Assembly: GCF_900243745.1 (NCBI RefSeq)
Contig: NZ_LT984798.1
Location: 2,812,001 to 2,876,000, forward strand
DNA: 64,000 bases
Reading direction: 5' to 3'
Source of the DNA: Desulfovibrio sp. G11
GTDB lineage: Bacteria; Desulfobacterota; Desulfovibrionia; Desulfovibrionales; Desulfovibrionaceae
Shown here in pieces: positions 16,661 to 26,299 of this stretch. Within the stretch, counting starts at the first letter, position 1, and each line of letters begins with the position of its first letter. The notes under the pieces were generated by a model. That model was not told the origin of the DNA. It searched no databases and saw only the letters and a list, made by a program, of their open reading frames with translations. The position numbers and the translations under genes are program-made.

Positions 16661-17548
16661 TCACAGCACATGCGCGTAAACGCGCCTGTTCTCTCCTTGC
16701 AGCATGGCAACGGCAGCCTGTGCTTCCACAAGCGCTTCGCGCCTGAAAAGCCCCAGTATGCTGGAGCCGCTGCCGCTCATGCAAGCCGCTGTTGCCCCGT
16801 AGCGCAGCAGGGTGGCCTTGATGTCGGCCAGCTCGGGATGACGTCTGAAGACAACGCTTTCTAGATCGTTGCCCAAGTCAGCGTCAAACCGCCCTTGGGA
16901 GAGAAAAGTTCCATTAGCCCTGCTTTGCTCTCTTGTCAAGCTGTTTTGCTTTTCGGCAGCGTGGGAGGCAGCCGCAAAAGCATCGTAATCAGCAAAGGTT
17001 TGTGGCGTGCTTACATGGATTTCCGGGCATACGAGCACCAGACGCATGCCTGAAACATCCAGATCAACAGATTCGATGATTTCCCCTATGCCGCGCACAC
17101 GGCAGGGGCAATTGTGCAAAAAAAAAGGCACATCGGCCCCCACACCAAGGGCTATCTCTGCCAGAGCCTGTGACGAGAGCGGTGTGGCAACATGCCCGTT
17201 AAGCCAGCGCAGCAGGGCTGCCGCATCGCTGCTGCCGCCGCCAAGACCGGCCCCGGAAGGAATACCCTTGCGCAAACGCGCTTCAAGGCCGGGAACAGGG
17301 AAATCCACTGCCTGGGCAAAGGCTGTGTAGGCCCTGGTAAGGGTATTGTTTTCCGCATCCAGCAGCCCGGCCCCCGGCCCTGTGCAGAGCACGGAAATAC
17401 CACTGACGTCAGTGACGCGCAGCTTTATCTGATCACAGGGGCGTGGCAAGGGGTAGAACAGAGAGTCGATTTCGTGATAGCCGTCGGGGCGAACCCCGGT
17501 GATGCGCAAGCCCAGATTTACCTTGCAACCGGCGGTGAGAATGCTCAT
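16661..17548 (-). CDS. ispE: 4-diphosphocytidyl-2-C-methyl-D-erythritol kinase
   Basis: IspE phosphorylates CDP-ME in the non-mevalonate isoprenoid pathway. The 295-residue protein has the substrate-binding KVNLGLRITGVRPDGYHEI near the N-terminus, the GHMP kinase phosphate loop IPSGAGLGGGSSDAAALL (about residues 95-112), ADVPFFL, and the C-terminal MSGSGSSILGLF. An AAGGA site precedes the ATG. It heads the ispE-tRNA-Gln-prs group. Confidence 0.95.
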   Translation of the reverse strand: MSILTAGCKVNLGLRITGVRPDGYHEIDSLFYPLPRPCDQIKLRVTDVSGISVLCTGPGAGLLDAENNTLTRAYTAFAQAVDFPVPGLEARLRKGIPSGAGLGGGSSDAAALLRWLNGHVATPLSSQALAEIALGVGADVPFFLHNCPCRVRGIGEIIESVDLDVSGMRLVLVCPEIHVSTPQTFADYDAFAAASHAAEKQNSLTREQSRANGTFLSQGRFDADLGNDLESVVFRRHPELADIKATLLRYGATAACMSGSGSSILGLFRREALVEAQAAVAMLQGENRRVYAHVL

Positions 17549-17808
17549 GAACGTATCCTTGCCATATCCCTGGTCTGATGTTTTTTATCTCGTATGTTCT
17601 CTAAGTCGTATGTGTGACGCCGTTTGCGGAGCGCGTGGATGCTGCGGGCAATTATGCAGACGCGGCCGCCCTAACCGCAAAGCAATCTGATCCTCCGGTT
17701 GCCCCGCGCGGATATTGCGTCACGTTGCGCTTTCAGTGCAATATAGCCTTGGAATCCCCGTCGAGTTCCCCGGCGCAGGGCAGCGGCGCCATGTGGCGTC
17801 AGGCCGTC

Positions 17809-18342
17809 CTACAGGGTTTCAAGGGTCACGTGATCATTGGTGTAAACGCATATTTCGGCGGCAATGCGCATGGATTCCCTGGCGATGGTTTCAGCGTCAA
17901 GCCCGCTGTGGCGGGAAAGCGCCCGCGCGGCCGCCAGGGCATAGGGGCCGCCGCTGCCGATGGCAGCCACATTGTCGTCCGGTTCGATAACATCGCCTGT
18001 GCCTGAAAGCACCAGGATATGTTCCCTGTCGGCCAGCAGCAGCATGGCCTCCAGCTTGCGCAGGTATTTGTCCTTGCGCCAGTCCTTGGTCATTTCCACG
18101 GCGGCCCGGACCATATGGCCGCGTACTTCCTTGAGCTTGGATTCAAAAAGTTCAAAAAGGGTAAACGCATCGGCGGTGGCTCCGGCAAAACCGGCCAGAA
18201 TCTTGCCGTCATGCAGGCGGCGTACTTTCTGGGCCGCATGCTTCATGATCATGGTCTGCCCCATGGTCACCTGCCCGTCACCGGCCAGGGCCACGATACC
18301 GTCCTTACGAACGGCGAGAATTGTAGTGGCATGTGTTTCCAT
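17809..18342 (-). CDS. hslV: ATP-dependent protease peptidase subunit HslV
   Basis: HslV is the proteasome-like peptidase that works with the HslU ATPase. The catalytic Thr lies in [12 protein letters not shown], exposed after removal of a short leader (METHA). It also shows [43 protein letters not shown] and [17 protein letters not shown]. The ATG at 18342 overlaps the stop of the upstream protease gene as TGATG, implying coupling; a start five codons earlier is possible. hslU is not next to it, unlike in many proteobacteria. Its neighbour is instead a cell-envelope protease. Confidence 0.93.
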   Translation of the reverse strand: METHATTILAVRKDGIVALAGDGQVTMGQTMIMKHAAQKVRRLHDGKILAGFAGATADAFTLFELFESKLKEVRGHMVRAAVEMTKDWRKDKYLRKLEAMLLLADREHILVLSGTGDVIEPDDNVAAIGSGGPYALAAARALSRHSGLDAETIARESMRIAAEICVYTNDHVTLETL

Positions 18343-19751
18343 CAGTTCTTGTCCCATATTTCCTTGCGTTCTTTGTAGGCGGTCTCAAGGCGCTGAAAAG
18401 CGCGCTTGTCCGTCGTGCGGGAGGCCATGCTCTTGGCCTGGTTGAAATACCGTTCGGCAAGTTTTTTGTTGTTGGAGTACAGGGCGCTGTAGGCCATATG
18501 GATGTAGGCATCGGGCGTGTTGCCCGCCTTGCCGAGCGAGCGTGCATAGGCCTCATGCACTTCAGAGTCTTCGGGGACGTGGCGCAGCACGTCCTTGTAG
18601 TGGCTGGCGGCCTGCGCCTGCCTGCCCGTTTCATCCAGCATGCGCGCATAAAAAAAGGAGGCCATGTAGTCATTGGGGTCCAGCCGCATGGCTTTGGAAA
18701 GCAGGCCGTCCGCCCGGCTCATGTCACCCTTGCGGTAGTGAAAGGCTCCGGCTTCGCGCAGTACCAGCGGATCCTCGGGGGCTGCCTTGAGAGCCTGGTC
18801 AAAGGCCTGGCTGGCCTCGTTGATACGGTTCTGCCTGGCGAGCACAATACCCCGGCCCATCCTGGACAGGCCGTCATTGCCTGAAAAGCGTTGCAGGGCC
18901 GCCTGGTCATCGCCATATCTGGCCCAGAGCAGCGCTTTGACACGGGTAAAGCGTCTGTTGTCCTGGCTGCGGCTCTGCACGGCCTTGGGCATGCTCTGGA
19001 TGCGGGCCTGAAGGCCGTTGATGCGGTCGCCCAGAGCGGGGTGGGTGGAAAGGTATGTGGGCACGCTTATGCCGCTCATCCAGCTTTTCTGCCGTAGTAC
19101 CTTGAAGCCGCCCACCATGCCGCCCGGTGGATAGCCTGCGGCGATAAGATATTGCAGGCCGATATGGTCGGCCTCATTTTCATCCATGCGGCTGTAATTC
19201 AGCATGGCGGACTGCCCAGCCCCCATGGCCCCGACGGCCATGGCTCCGCCGCCCGCGCCGCCCGCCGCCACGCCCGCTACGGCCAGCAGCAGGGAGCCGA
19301 GGGTGACGAACTGGGCGCGTTGCAGCCGTGAGGCCACATGGCGCTGGGTGACGTGGGCCAGTTCGTGGGCCAGCACGCCGGCCAGTTCTTCTTCCTTGTC
19401 CAGGTTCATTATCAGACCGGTGAACACGTAAACATAGCCGCCGGGTACAGCAAAGGCGTTAAGGGAGTTGTGCAGTATGGTGCTGGCAGTAAAGGTGAAC
19501 GGCTGCGGAGGAATGATTTTGACCAGCCTGCCCAGCATATAGTCCACATACTGCTTTACCTCCGGGTCTTCGATGATAGGCAGGTTTGACCGCACCATTA
19601 CATCGAATTTTTTTCCCATCTCCTTTTCGTCTTTGATGGTCACGCCGCCGAAGAAGAATGCCTGCGCGGGCGCGGGGCAGATCTGCGGCAGCAGAAAAGC
19701 CAGCAACACAAGCAGGGCCGTCCAGCGGCGCGGGGCGCAATAATGCAGCAT
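18342..19751 (-). CDS. M48 metalloprotease with TPR repeats, BepA-like
   Basis: The 469-residue protein has a signal peptide (about residues 1-31, ending APAQA), an M48 peptidase domain with the zinc motif [10 protein letters not shown] and the downstream Glu ligand in [13 protein letters not shown], and a C-terminal tetratricopeptide region (about residues 260-460). This is the plan of E. coli BepA (YfgC), a periplasmic chaperone/protease acting on outer-membrane assembly. Two hydrophobic Gly/Ala-rich stretches near residues 150-180 may be the membrane-associated loop. It is co-translated with hslV and lies 29 bases after cysS. Confidence 0.88.
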   Translation of the reverse strand: MLHYCAPRRWTALLVLLAFLLPQICPAPAQAFFFGGVTIKDEKEMGKKFDVMVRSNLPIIEDPEVKQYVDYMLGRLVKIIPPQPFTFTASTILHNSLNAFAVPGGYVYVFTGLIMNLDKEEELAGVLAHELAHVTQRHVASRLQRAQFVTLGSLLLAVAGVAAGGAGGGAMAVGAMGAGQSAMLNYSRMDENEADHIGLQYLIAAGYPPGGMVGGFKVLRQKSWMSGISVPTYLSTHPALGDRINGLQARIQSMPKAVQSRSQDNRRFTRVKALLWARYGDDQAALQRFSGNDGLSRMGRGIVLARQNRINEASQAFDQALKAAPEDPLVLREAGAFHYRKGDMSRADGLLSKAMRLDPNDYMASFFYARMLDETGRQAQAASHYKDVLRHVPEDSEVHEAYARSLGKAGNTPDAYIHMAYSALYSNNKKLAERYFNQAKSMASRTTDKRAFQRLETAYKERKEIWDKN

Positions 19752-19780
19752 AGGTTCTCCCGTCGGTACCCGGGCCGAGC

Positions 19781-21232
19781 CTACTCCAGGTCCCAGTTCT
19801 GCCCTTCGGGGGTGTCTTGTACGCTAACCCCGAGATCAAGCAGCGCCTGACGCAGAGCGTCGGAACGGGCGAAATCCTTGTTTGCGCGGGCTTCCTGCCG
19901 TTCTTGCAGCAGAGCCTCCACGCGGGGGATGTCAATGTTTCTGCGGGCGGCGCGAATGCGGCGCAGGTCGGCCAGAAACGCTTCAGGCTGCTGGCCGAAA
20001 AGCCCCAGTCGCGTATTCCACTGTTCTGCCCGGGCCAGAAAGTCCTGCAAAAGATCCCGTCCTGCCTCGGCGGCACGCAGTGTTTTGTCTTCCAGCAACC
20101 GGTTTACAAGGCGTACCTGTGTGAAGATATGGCCCAGAGCCTGCGCGGTGTTGAGGTCGTCATTCATTGCCTCGTCCAGAGCTTCGGCCTGTGCGGCCCA
20201 ATCTTCTGTCAGTTGCGCGGGCAGGGGAGATTTTTTCCATTTTTCGCGCGTGAGGGCTTTTTGCGTTTCCAGCAGGGCGGTATACACCCTGTGCAAGGCT
20301 TTTTCCGCCTCGTCCATACCCTCCGCAGTGAAGTCAATGGGGCTGCGGTAATGCTTGCCGAGAAGAAAAAAGCGCAATGTTTCTGGCAGGTAGCTTTCAA
20401 GAATATCGCGGATGGTCTTGAAGTTGCCAAGTGATTTTGACATTTTTTCGGCATTGACCTGCACAAAGCCGTTGTGCACCCAATACCGGGCCAGATGGCA
20501 ATGGCACACGGCCTCTGTCTGGGCGATTTCGTTTTCGTGGTGGGGAAACACCAGGTCCTGCCCGCCGCCGTGGATATCCAGCGGCAGGTAAGATTCGCTC
20601 ATGGCCGAGCATTCAATGTGCCAGCCGGGCCTGCCCGGACCCCAGGGGCTTTCCCAGGAGGGTTCGCCGGGCTTGGCGGCCTTCCACAGGGCGAAGTCCA
20701 GCGGATCTTCCTTTTCTTCGCCGGGGGCCACGCGCGCGCCGGAAAGCAGCTCGTCCAGGCTGCGGCCCGAGAGCTTGCCGTAGGGCGGGTAGGAGCGCAC
20801 CCTGAAATACACGTCGCCCGATGTCGTGGCATAGGCCTTGCCTTCAGCTACCAGCTTGGCGCAGAGGTCTTGAATTTCCTGTATATGGTCCGTGGCCCGA
20901 GGTTCCACGTCCGCGCGCTGCACGCCGAGCCTGTCCATATCTTCATAAAAGGCGTTGATATAGGTCTGGGCCACTTCGCGCCAGTCAAGCCCTTCTTTGT
21001 TGGCCCGGTTGATGATCTTGTCGTCCACGTCCGTAAAATTGCGTACAAAGGTCACATCCAGGCCCATATGGCGCAACTGGCGCACAAGTACGTCAAAAAC
21101 CAGGGCCGACCGGGCATGGCCGATGTGGCAATAGTCGTAAGCGGTGATGCCGCAGACGTACATGTTTACCTTGCCGGGGCGGAGAGGAGTGAATTCTTCT
21201 TTCTGGCGGCCCAGGGTATTGTAGAGCAGCAT
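19781..21232 (-). CDS. cysS: Cysteinyl-tRNA synthetase
   Basis: The 483-residue class I synthetase shows the zinc Cys in [18 protein letters not shown], which also contains the HIGH motif, the [13 protein letters not shown] block, the zinc/His site [19 protein letters not shown] and the KMSKSLGNF loop. The C-terminal anticodon-binding helices follow. It starts 9 bases after the rpiB stop with an AAGGA ribosome site, so rpiB and cysS form an operon with the BepA-like protease and hslV. Confidence 0.96.
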   Translation of the reverse strand: MLLYNTLGRQKEEFTPLRPGKVNMYVCGITAYDYCHIGHARSALVFDVLVRQLRHMGLDVTFVRNFTDVDDKIINRANKEGLDWREVAQTYINAFYEDMDRLGVQRADVEPRATDHIQEIQDLCAKLVAEGKAYATTSGDVYFRVRSYPPYGKLSGRSLDELLSGARVAPGEEKEDPLDFALWKAAKPGEPSWESPWGPGRPGWHIECSAMSESYLPLDIHGGGQDLVFPHHENEIAQTEAVCHCHLARYWVHNGFVQVNAEKMSKSLGNFKTIRDILESYLPETLRFFLLGKHYRSPIDFTAEGMDEAEKALHRVYTALLETQKALTREKWKKSPLPAQLTEDWAAQAEALDEAMNDDLNTAQALGHIFTQVRLVNRLLEDKTLRAAEAGRDLLQDFLARAEQWNTRLGLFGQQPEAFLADLRRIRAARRNIDIPRVEALLQERQEARANKDFARSDALRQALLDLGVSVQDTPEGQNWDLE

Positions 21233-21241
21233 GATCTTCCT

Positions 21242-21676
21242 TTATGCGGGGAGGTTAAGCATATCCAGGCGACGCTGGTGGCGGCCGCCTTCAAAAGGGG
21301 CTTCCAGAAAAGCATCCACTATGGCCTGCGCCAGCTCCACACCGGTGACGCGCGCGCCGAGGCAAAGCACATTGGCATTGTTGTGAAGGCGCGAAAAGCG
21401 GGCGTGCAGTTCCGTGGTGCAAAGAGCGGCGCGGATGCCGGAGTGGCGGTTGGCGGCTATGGACACGCCGATGCCCGTGCCGCAAATAAGAATGCCCAGT
21501 TCGCCGGACGCTTCCACAGCGGCGCAAAGCTTGTGCGCCAGGACGGGATAGTCGCAGCTTTCTCTGGAATCAGTGCCGTGGTTTACGACGTTGATGCCTT
21601 TTTTTCCCAAATGCTCGGCCAGTGTGGTTTTAAGATCGATGCCAGCATGGTCCGATGCCAGATGGATGGATTGCAT
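21242..21676 (-). CDS. rpiB: Ribose-5-phosphate isomerase B
   Basis: RpiB interconverts ribose 5-phosphate and ribulose 5-phosphate. From the ATG at 21676 (MQSIHLASDHAGIDLK), preceded by AGGAG, it has 144 residues. Signature segments are ASDHAG, HGTDSRESCDYP, the catalytic Cys region GILICGTGIGVSIAANRHSGIRAA and NNANVLCLGARV. A longer frame to 21742 lacks a ribosome site. An imperfect GC-rich hairpin lies at about 21704-21728 in the leader. Confidence 0.94.
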   Translation of the reverse strand: MQSIHLASDHAGIDLKTTLAEHLGKKGINVVNHGTDSRESCDYPVLAHKLCAAVEASGELGILICGTGIGVSIAANRHSGIRAALCTTELHARFSRLHNNANVLCLGARVTGVELAQAIVDAFLEAPFEGGRHQRRLDMLNLPA

Positions 21677-21807
21677 AACAACTCCTGCAGAGGTGACAAC
21701 GGGCCGACCGGATAACCGGCCGGCCCGGGGAAAGCACATCAAAGGTCAATCAGCAAAAGGCGCGGCAGGCCATATGCTGCCCGCCGCATAGCGTCCGCCG
21801 GGCGGTC

Positions 21808-21844
21808 TAGCGCATTTTACCTTTGAAAAAGTTTATATGCGCTA
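21808..21844. repeat. Intergenic hairpin of the TAG(A/C)GC family
   Basis: TAGCGCAT (21808-21815) pairs with ATGCGCTA (21837-21844) over an AT-rich interior. It lies between the LolB-like gene and rpiB. Similar structures lie at 24602, 55987 and perhaps 61355. Confidence 0.55.
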
Positions 21845-21952
21845 ACGCTGCCCGCGAGTGCAGCGCGCCGTAACCTGGTATGAATCCTGCCGAATCGCAT
21901 TTTCGGCAGAATGGCAACACTGAAATGTGAAGCAGTTCGGTGTTCGTCTGCT

Positions 21953-22747
21953 CTAGGGTTGGCGGTATTTCGCCAGCGGCAACAGCGGCACGCCCTCTGG
22001 TATGGATAAGGTCATCTGCCCGTCTGTAAAGGGGGCCGCAGGTTTTTCCCTGTCCTTGATCAGAACTATGGCGCGCTTGCCGTTGGAGTGGACGAGGTTC
22101 AGGCGTTGGGGCAGAGGGGGCGTTGTGTTGTCGTAGGCCACCTCCATCTTCCAACCCTTGCCGCTGTCGCCTTTTTCGCTCCAGGCCACGGGCAGGCCCG
22201 CCTGATCAAGGGTCAGCACACCGCCGGGCGTGCCTTCAAGCGTGTACTGGGCGAGGTCGCCGGGCATAAGGTGGCCGGTGGTAAAGTTTTTGCCGAAAAC
22301 GGCGCTGTAGCGACCATTGAGCAGGTCGGCCAGGTGTTCCAGGTTGAAGGGAACGGGCACGCCCACCTGCAGCAGCGGCTTGGCGGCCCCCTGATAAAAG
22401 TAGGCTTTGTTGTCCGTGGGACTGTAAACCAGGAAGTGCTGCCCGTCTTCAAGGATTTTGGCAACGGTGGCACCCACGCCGGCCATGACATCCAGGCGCA
22501 GCCTGCGTTGGCTGTTGCCCCAGAAAAGGGCTGTGACACGGCGGGTATCGCCTTCGGTGCCGAAGCGCAGGCTCATTTGCAGCCGGTAAGGCGCAAGAGG
22601 GCTGTGTTGCCCAAGGGCAGAAAATGCTTGCCAGCGCTCTTCAAGCCTGGCCTGATTTTCGGGAGTCATGTCCAGAGAAGGCTGGCGGGCGCAGGCGGCC
22701 AGCAGGGCAAGACTGCAGATGCAGCAAAGGACGAAGATTTTTTTCAT
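21953..22747 (-). CDS. Outer-membrane lipoprotein, LolB/DUF4292-like
   Basis: The 264-residue protein begins MKKIFVLCCICSLALLAAC, a lipoprotein signal with the lipobox LLAAC, so it should be membrane-anchored in the periplasm. The body (RLQMSLRFGTEGDTRRVTALFWG, then RRLRLDVMAGVGATVAKIL) resembles LolB or DUF4292 proteins, which bind lipid-like ligands in a half-barrel fold. A role in lipoprotein insertion is inferred by similarity only. Its start overlaps the stop of the TPR lipoprotein gene by 4 bases (ATGA), so both are co-translated and may act together. Confidence 0.7.
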   Translation of the reverse strand: MKKIFVLCCICSLALLAACARQPSLDMTPENQARLEERWQAFSALGQHSPLAPYRLQMSLRFGTEGDTRRVTALFWGNSQRRLRLDVMAGVGATVAKILEDGQHFLVYSPTDNKAYFYQGAAKPLLQVGVPVPFNLEHLADLLNGRYSAVFGKNFTTGHLMPGDLAQYTLEGTPGGVLTLDQAGLPVAWSEKGDSGKGWKMEVAYDNTTPPLPQRLNLVHSNGKRAIVLIKDREKPAAPFTDGQMTLSIPEGVPLLPLAKYRQP

Positions 22748-24489
22748 TGTTTTGAAAGTCTCTGCCGCAATGCGTCCGCATTGTCGGGTTTGAGGTCCAG
22801 CGCTTTCTGGTAGGCATTACGGGCCTCGTCCTTGAGTCCGGCCTTCGAGGCAATGTCGCCGTAGTGTTCCCAGATGGAGGCATCGGCATTTTCGTCAAGC
22901 TTGACGGCCCGGCGTATCTGGATCAGGGCTTCTTCATTTTTATCAAGCCGGTATAAGGCCCAGGCCAGTGAGTCTACGATATAGGACTGGTCGGGCGACA
23001 GTTCGTCGGCTTTGACAAGCAGGGCCAGAGCCCGCTCCAGTTCACGGTTTTCATCCGCCAGGGTGTAGCCTACGTAGTTGAGGGCCTGATGGTTGTCCGG
23101 ATGCAGAGTAAGGATATGCTCCATTACCTTGAAAGCTTCTTTTTTGTCACCCGATTCGTCCAGCAGAGAACCGAGCAGAAAAGCCATATCCGCATTATCG
23201 GGCCATTTTTTTGCAGCCTTGCGCGCGGCCTCAAGGGCCTGCGGCATTTCTTTCTGACGGGCCAGCAGGCGGATTTCCAGGTCCCAGAACTGGGGGATGT
23301 CGCTGAACTGTTTCTGGGCCTGCCGTGTGGCGGCCAGAGCTTCCTGCTCTTTTCCGGATTCGCCGAGCAACTGTACGCGCAGCAGGGCTCCCCTGGGCGC
23401 AGCCTTGCTTTGCGGCGGGATCCTGTCCAGCCACGAAAGTGCCAAAGGCAGGTCGTGGCGCTGTTCGTAGGTAAGGTCGGCCAGCAGCAGGTAGACATCC
23501 ACTGGGGCATCGTCTTTGGCGGCGATCTGCTTGAGCAGACTTTCAGCTTGCAGGTAGTGGCGCGAATCGATGAAAAGCCCCGCTACCGTGAGCTTGAAGG
23601 GGATGGTGTCCGGTCCCTGGCGCATGTATTTCAGTGCCTTTTCAGGTTGATTCATGCGCAGGGAAAGGTTGATGAGCCGCAGCAGCACATCCTGAGGAGA
23701 AAAATTGAATTTAAGCAGCTTTTCGTATAGGTTGCGCGCAGATTTAAGCTCAGCGCACTGCTCGTGAATGAACGCCAGTTCAGCCATGGCCTCCACAAAG
23801 TCGGGCATTTCCTTGATGGCTTTCTGCAGGTAGGGGATGGCCTCGGCCTGTTTGTCCATGCCGATGAGCGCACGGGCATGATAGTAGTCCACCAGCGGGG
23901 TGCGTTCCTTGGCGGTTACGCTGTTGAGCAGGCTTTCAGCCTCAGTGTATTCCTTGCTTTTGACCAGCAGAAGGGCCAGCTCCAGGCGGGCGTCCAGCGA
24001 GTCCGGGTGCTTTGCCAGATAGGTGCGCATAAGCTCCACGCCGCGCTCGGGAGTCCCCTGTTCCATAAGCGCTTCGGCATAGAGCAGGTTGAGCGACATG
24101 TCGTCGGGCGCCACTGAAAGCCCCTGCTCAAGATAGGGTACGGCCGCGGCAGATTTGCGGCTTACAAGCCAGACGCCGCCCTCCAGCCAGATACTGGCCG
24201 GCAGCCCGGCTGCAGTCATGAGGGGCGCGGCCCGCAGCAGGGCTGCCTCGTCTTCTGTATTCAGGGCCTGGGCGCACAGAAGAAAGGCGTAGGTACTCTG
24301 GGCCTCGGGCGAAAGCTGCTCTTCGGACTGCCGGATTTCAACATCGCGCAGCACCGCAGAGCTTTCTTCGGCCTGGCTTTGGTCGGCCGGGGCTTTGGTT
24401 CCGGCACAGCCGCCGCAGCCAAGAAGGGAGAAGGATGTGGCGGCGGCCATGATCAGGGCGCAGAGCAGCGCGATATTTTTTCGTTTCAT
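22744..24489 (-). CDS. TPR-repeat lipoprotein
   Basis: From the ATG at 24489 (MKRKNIALLCALIMAAATS) the product has about 581 residues, a signal with the lipobox SLLGC, then many tetratricopeptide repeats across almost the whole length. Typical repeat pieces are SIWLEGGVWLVSRKSAAAVP, KHPDSLDARLELALLLVKS and HPDNHQALNYVGYTLADEN. Such proteins serve as scaffolds for envelope complexes; no enzyme motif is seen. It is the first gene of a two-gene unit with the LolB-like lipoprotein, downstream of the sigma-factor gene. Confidence 0.82.
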   Translation of the reverse strand: MKRKNIALLCALIMAAATSFSLLGCGGCAGTKAPADQSQAEESSAVLRDVEIRQSEEQLSPEAQSTYAFLLCAQALNTEDEAALLRAAPLMTAAGLPASIWLEGGVWLVSRKSAAAVPYLEQGLSVAPDDMSLNLLYAEALMEQGTPERGVELMRTYLAKHPDSLDARLELALLLVKSKEYTEAESLLNSVTAKERTPLVDYYHARALIGMDKQAEAIPYLQKAIKEMPDFVEAMAELAFIHEQCAELKSARNLYEKLLKFNFSPQDVLLRLINLSLRMNQPEKALKYMRQGPDTIPFKLTVAGLFIDSRHYLQAESLLKQIAAKDDAPVDVYLLLADLTYEQRHDLPLALSWLDRIPPQSKAAPRGALLRVQLLGESGKEQEALAATRQAQKQFSDIPQFWDLEIRLLARQKEMPQALEAARKAAKKWPDNADMAFLLGSLLDESGDKKEAFKVMEHILTLHPDNHQALNYVGYTLADENRELERALALLVKADELSPDQSYIVDSLAWALYRLDKNEEALIQIRRAVKLDENADASIWEHYGDIASKAGLKDEARNAYQKALDLKPDNADALRQRLSKQ

Positions 24490-24601
24490 TGCGGACTGTA
24501 TCCGTGCGCTTAAAGCAGTTATCGCCTCAAATGAGTGCTTACCGGCCGGCAAAGTCGTCCTGCAATCATTTGGCGGCAAGGATTTGAAGGCAAACCCTTG
24601 C

Positions 24602-24627
24602 AGAGCGTTTCATACGTGAAATGCTCT
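24602..24627 (-). terminator. Hairpin at the end of the rpoH-like gene
   Basis: AGAGCGTTTCA (24602-24612) and TGAAATGCTCT (24617-24627) form a near-perfect hairpin that overlaps the stop codon. It lacks a strong T run, so it may act as an RNA 3' stabiliser. It belongs to the hairpin family described in the findings. Confidence 0.55.
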
Positions 24628-25936
24628 AGGATTGAATCCAGTGATCGGAGAAGTCTTCGATGTCATTTTTCATGTGCTGGCCGATTTTTTCCACCAGGCG
24701 CGCCTCAAGCTGGCGCACTCTTTCTCTTGTGATGTTATACCGTTCGCCTATCTCACGCAAGGTGATCGGCTCGTCAGAAAGCAGCCTGTTGTGCAGGATA
24801 TACTGTTCTTTCTCGTTGAGCTTCGGCATGATGGTTTTCAGCTTTGAGCGCACAATTCCCGCTATTTCCGTAGATGCCAGACTGTCTTCGATCCCTGGTC
24901 CCAGGGCTGGCAGAAAGTCCATGCGGGTGGCGCCGCCAGAATCTTCGCCCACCTGGGCGTTAAGCGACATGTCTGTAGAGGCAAGGCGCTGGTCCATTTC
25001 ATTTATCTGCTCTTCGGTTACGCCCAGGCGTTCCGAAAGCATGGCGGCATCCGGGTCGTAGCCCTGCATGATGAGCTTCTGGCGTTCTCTGTTCAGGTTG
25101 TAGAACAGCTTGCGCTGCACCTGGGTCGTGCCGATCTTGACCATGCGCCAGTTGTCCATGATGAACTTGAGAATATAGGCTTTGATCCAGAACGAGGCAT
25201 AATAGGAAAACTTGATGCCCTTGTCGGGGTCAAACTTGTTGACCGCGCGCATGAGGCCCACATTTCCTTCTTGCACAAGGTCAAGCACATTCTGCATCCA
25301 GCGGCGCTGAAAATCCATGGCGATGCGCACGACCAGCCGCAGGTGGGATGAAACCAGGCGAAAGGCGGCGTCCGCATCATTATGATCGCGCACGCGCACA
25401 GCCAGTTCATGCTCCTCTTCGGGTTTAAGCATGGGGAAGCGGCTTACTTCGCGAAGATACAGGTGCAGGCTGTCGCGAGTACCCACGGCAGGCACCCGTG
25501 AAGAAGAGGGCGCGGGAACGCTGCGGTCCTGTTCATCTTCATCTGTCAGGCGCGGCTCATCGTCTTCGTCCATGTCGGAGTCGAGCAGTTCTTCTTCGCT
25601 GTCGGGCGATTCGATATCAAGCTCGTCCGTATCGCGCTCATGTTCAAGTTCGTCCACATCCAGCACCGTGCCGGAGCTGCGGCTGCCATCGTCGGGCTCA
25701 AGAGCTGAAGACGTTTCTTTTTTTCGGCTTTTGCCGGCGTTCCCGGCGGATGTTTTGGCGGCAGTGTCTGCGGCAACGCGGGTTCGTGTTTTTCCGGCAG
25801 CCGCAGAGGGCTGCCTGGGGGCATCTTCAGGCCCGACAACCTCCACCGGAAGCGTGGTTTTTCTGCTTTTTTCCGCTGCTGCGGCGCCCTTGGTTTTGCT
25901 CGGGGCTATCTTGCTATTTTTTTTCATTTTATCCAT
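24626..25936 (-). CDS. rpoH: Alternative sigma factor, RpoH (sigma-32)-like, with long acidic N-terminus
   Basis: The C-terminal 285 residues are a sigma-70 family factor: region 2 with [20 protein letters not shown] and [17 protein letters not shown], an RpoH-box-like [15 protein letters not shown], then region 4 with [20 protein letters not shown]. The RpoH box points to the heat-shock sigma-32 group. The first 150 residues are unusual: Lys/Ala-rich to about residue 75, then strongly acidic (about 79-137, many Asp, Glu and Ser). E. coli RpoH (284 residues) has no such extension. It is divergent from metH and precedes the TPR lipoprotein gene. Confidence 0.85.
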   Translation of the reverse strand: MDKMKKNSKIAPSKTKGAAAAEKSRKTTLPVEVVGPEDAPRQPSAAAGKTRTRVAADTAAKTSAGNAGKSRKKETSSALEPDDGSRSSGTVLDVDELEHERDTDELDIESPDSEEELLDSDMDEDDEPRLTDEDEQDRSVPAPSSSRVPAVGTRDSLHLYLREVSRFPMLKPEEEHELAVRVRDHNDADAAFRLVSSHLRLVVRIAMDFQRRWMQNVLDLVQEGNVGLMRAVNKFDPDKGIKFSYYASFWIKAYILKFIMDNWRMVKIGTTQVQRKLFYNLNRERQKLIMQGYDPDAAMLSERLGVTEEQINEMDQRLASTDMSLNAQVGEDSGGATRMDFLPALGPGIEDSLASTEIAGIVRSKLKTIMPKLNEKEQYILHNRLLSDEPITLREIGERYNITRERVRQLEARLVEKIGQHMKNDIEDFSDHWIQS

Positions 25937-26299
25937 ACTCAGGCATTAGCGCTTCCAAAAGCGCTGCAATGTCTGTATGCTATAGTTTTGGTTTGTTCTT
26001 TTCAATATTATTCATCGGGGGCAAAGAACAGCCGCCCATTGCTTGCAGGTACGGCCACTACGGCGGGCCTGTCACACACGGCGTTTATGGCCGGATTTTC
26101 AGGATAGCTCTGCGGGCTGCGCAGGTATTTATGCGTTTATGAAATGCCCGCTGCTTCCTCTCCAGTGGAAAACCCGCAGTTGCCGGAACGTTTGCATACT
26201 ATACAGGTATTATGGCTGGAAAGCAAAGACGGGCTTTGCGCGGCAGTGGGGAAGGGCCTGTTTTTTCAATAAACTATGACGGCCAAGGTGGCGGCATTC
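25937..26299. other. Divergent control region between rpoH-like gene and metH
   Basis: No gene is seen in these 363 bases. Promoters for both directions should lie here; T-rich stretches around 25990-26010 are candidates. I looked for cobalamin or SAM riboswitch boxes upstream of metH and found none that I could support. Confidence 0.4.

Noticed and set aside
20474-21715. 413-codon frame antisense to cysS and rpiB
   Set aside because: Shadow of two recognised genes with no motif of its own.
25937-26299. Cobalamin or SAM riboswitch upstream of metH
   Set aside because: I looked for the B12 box and SAM-I helices and found no convincing match; GCCACTACGG is too weak.
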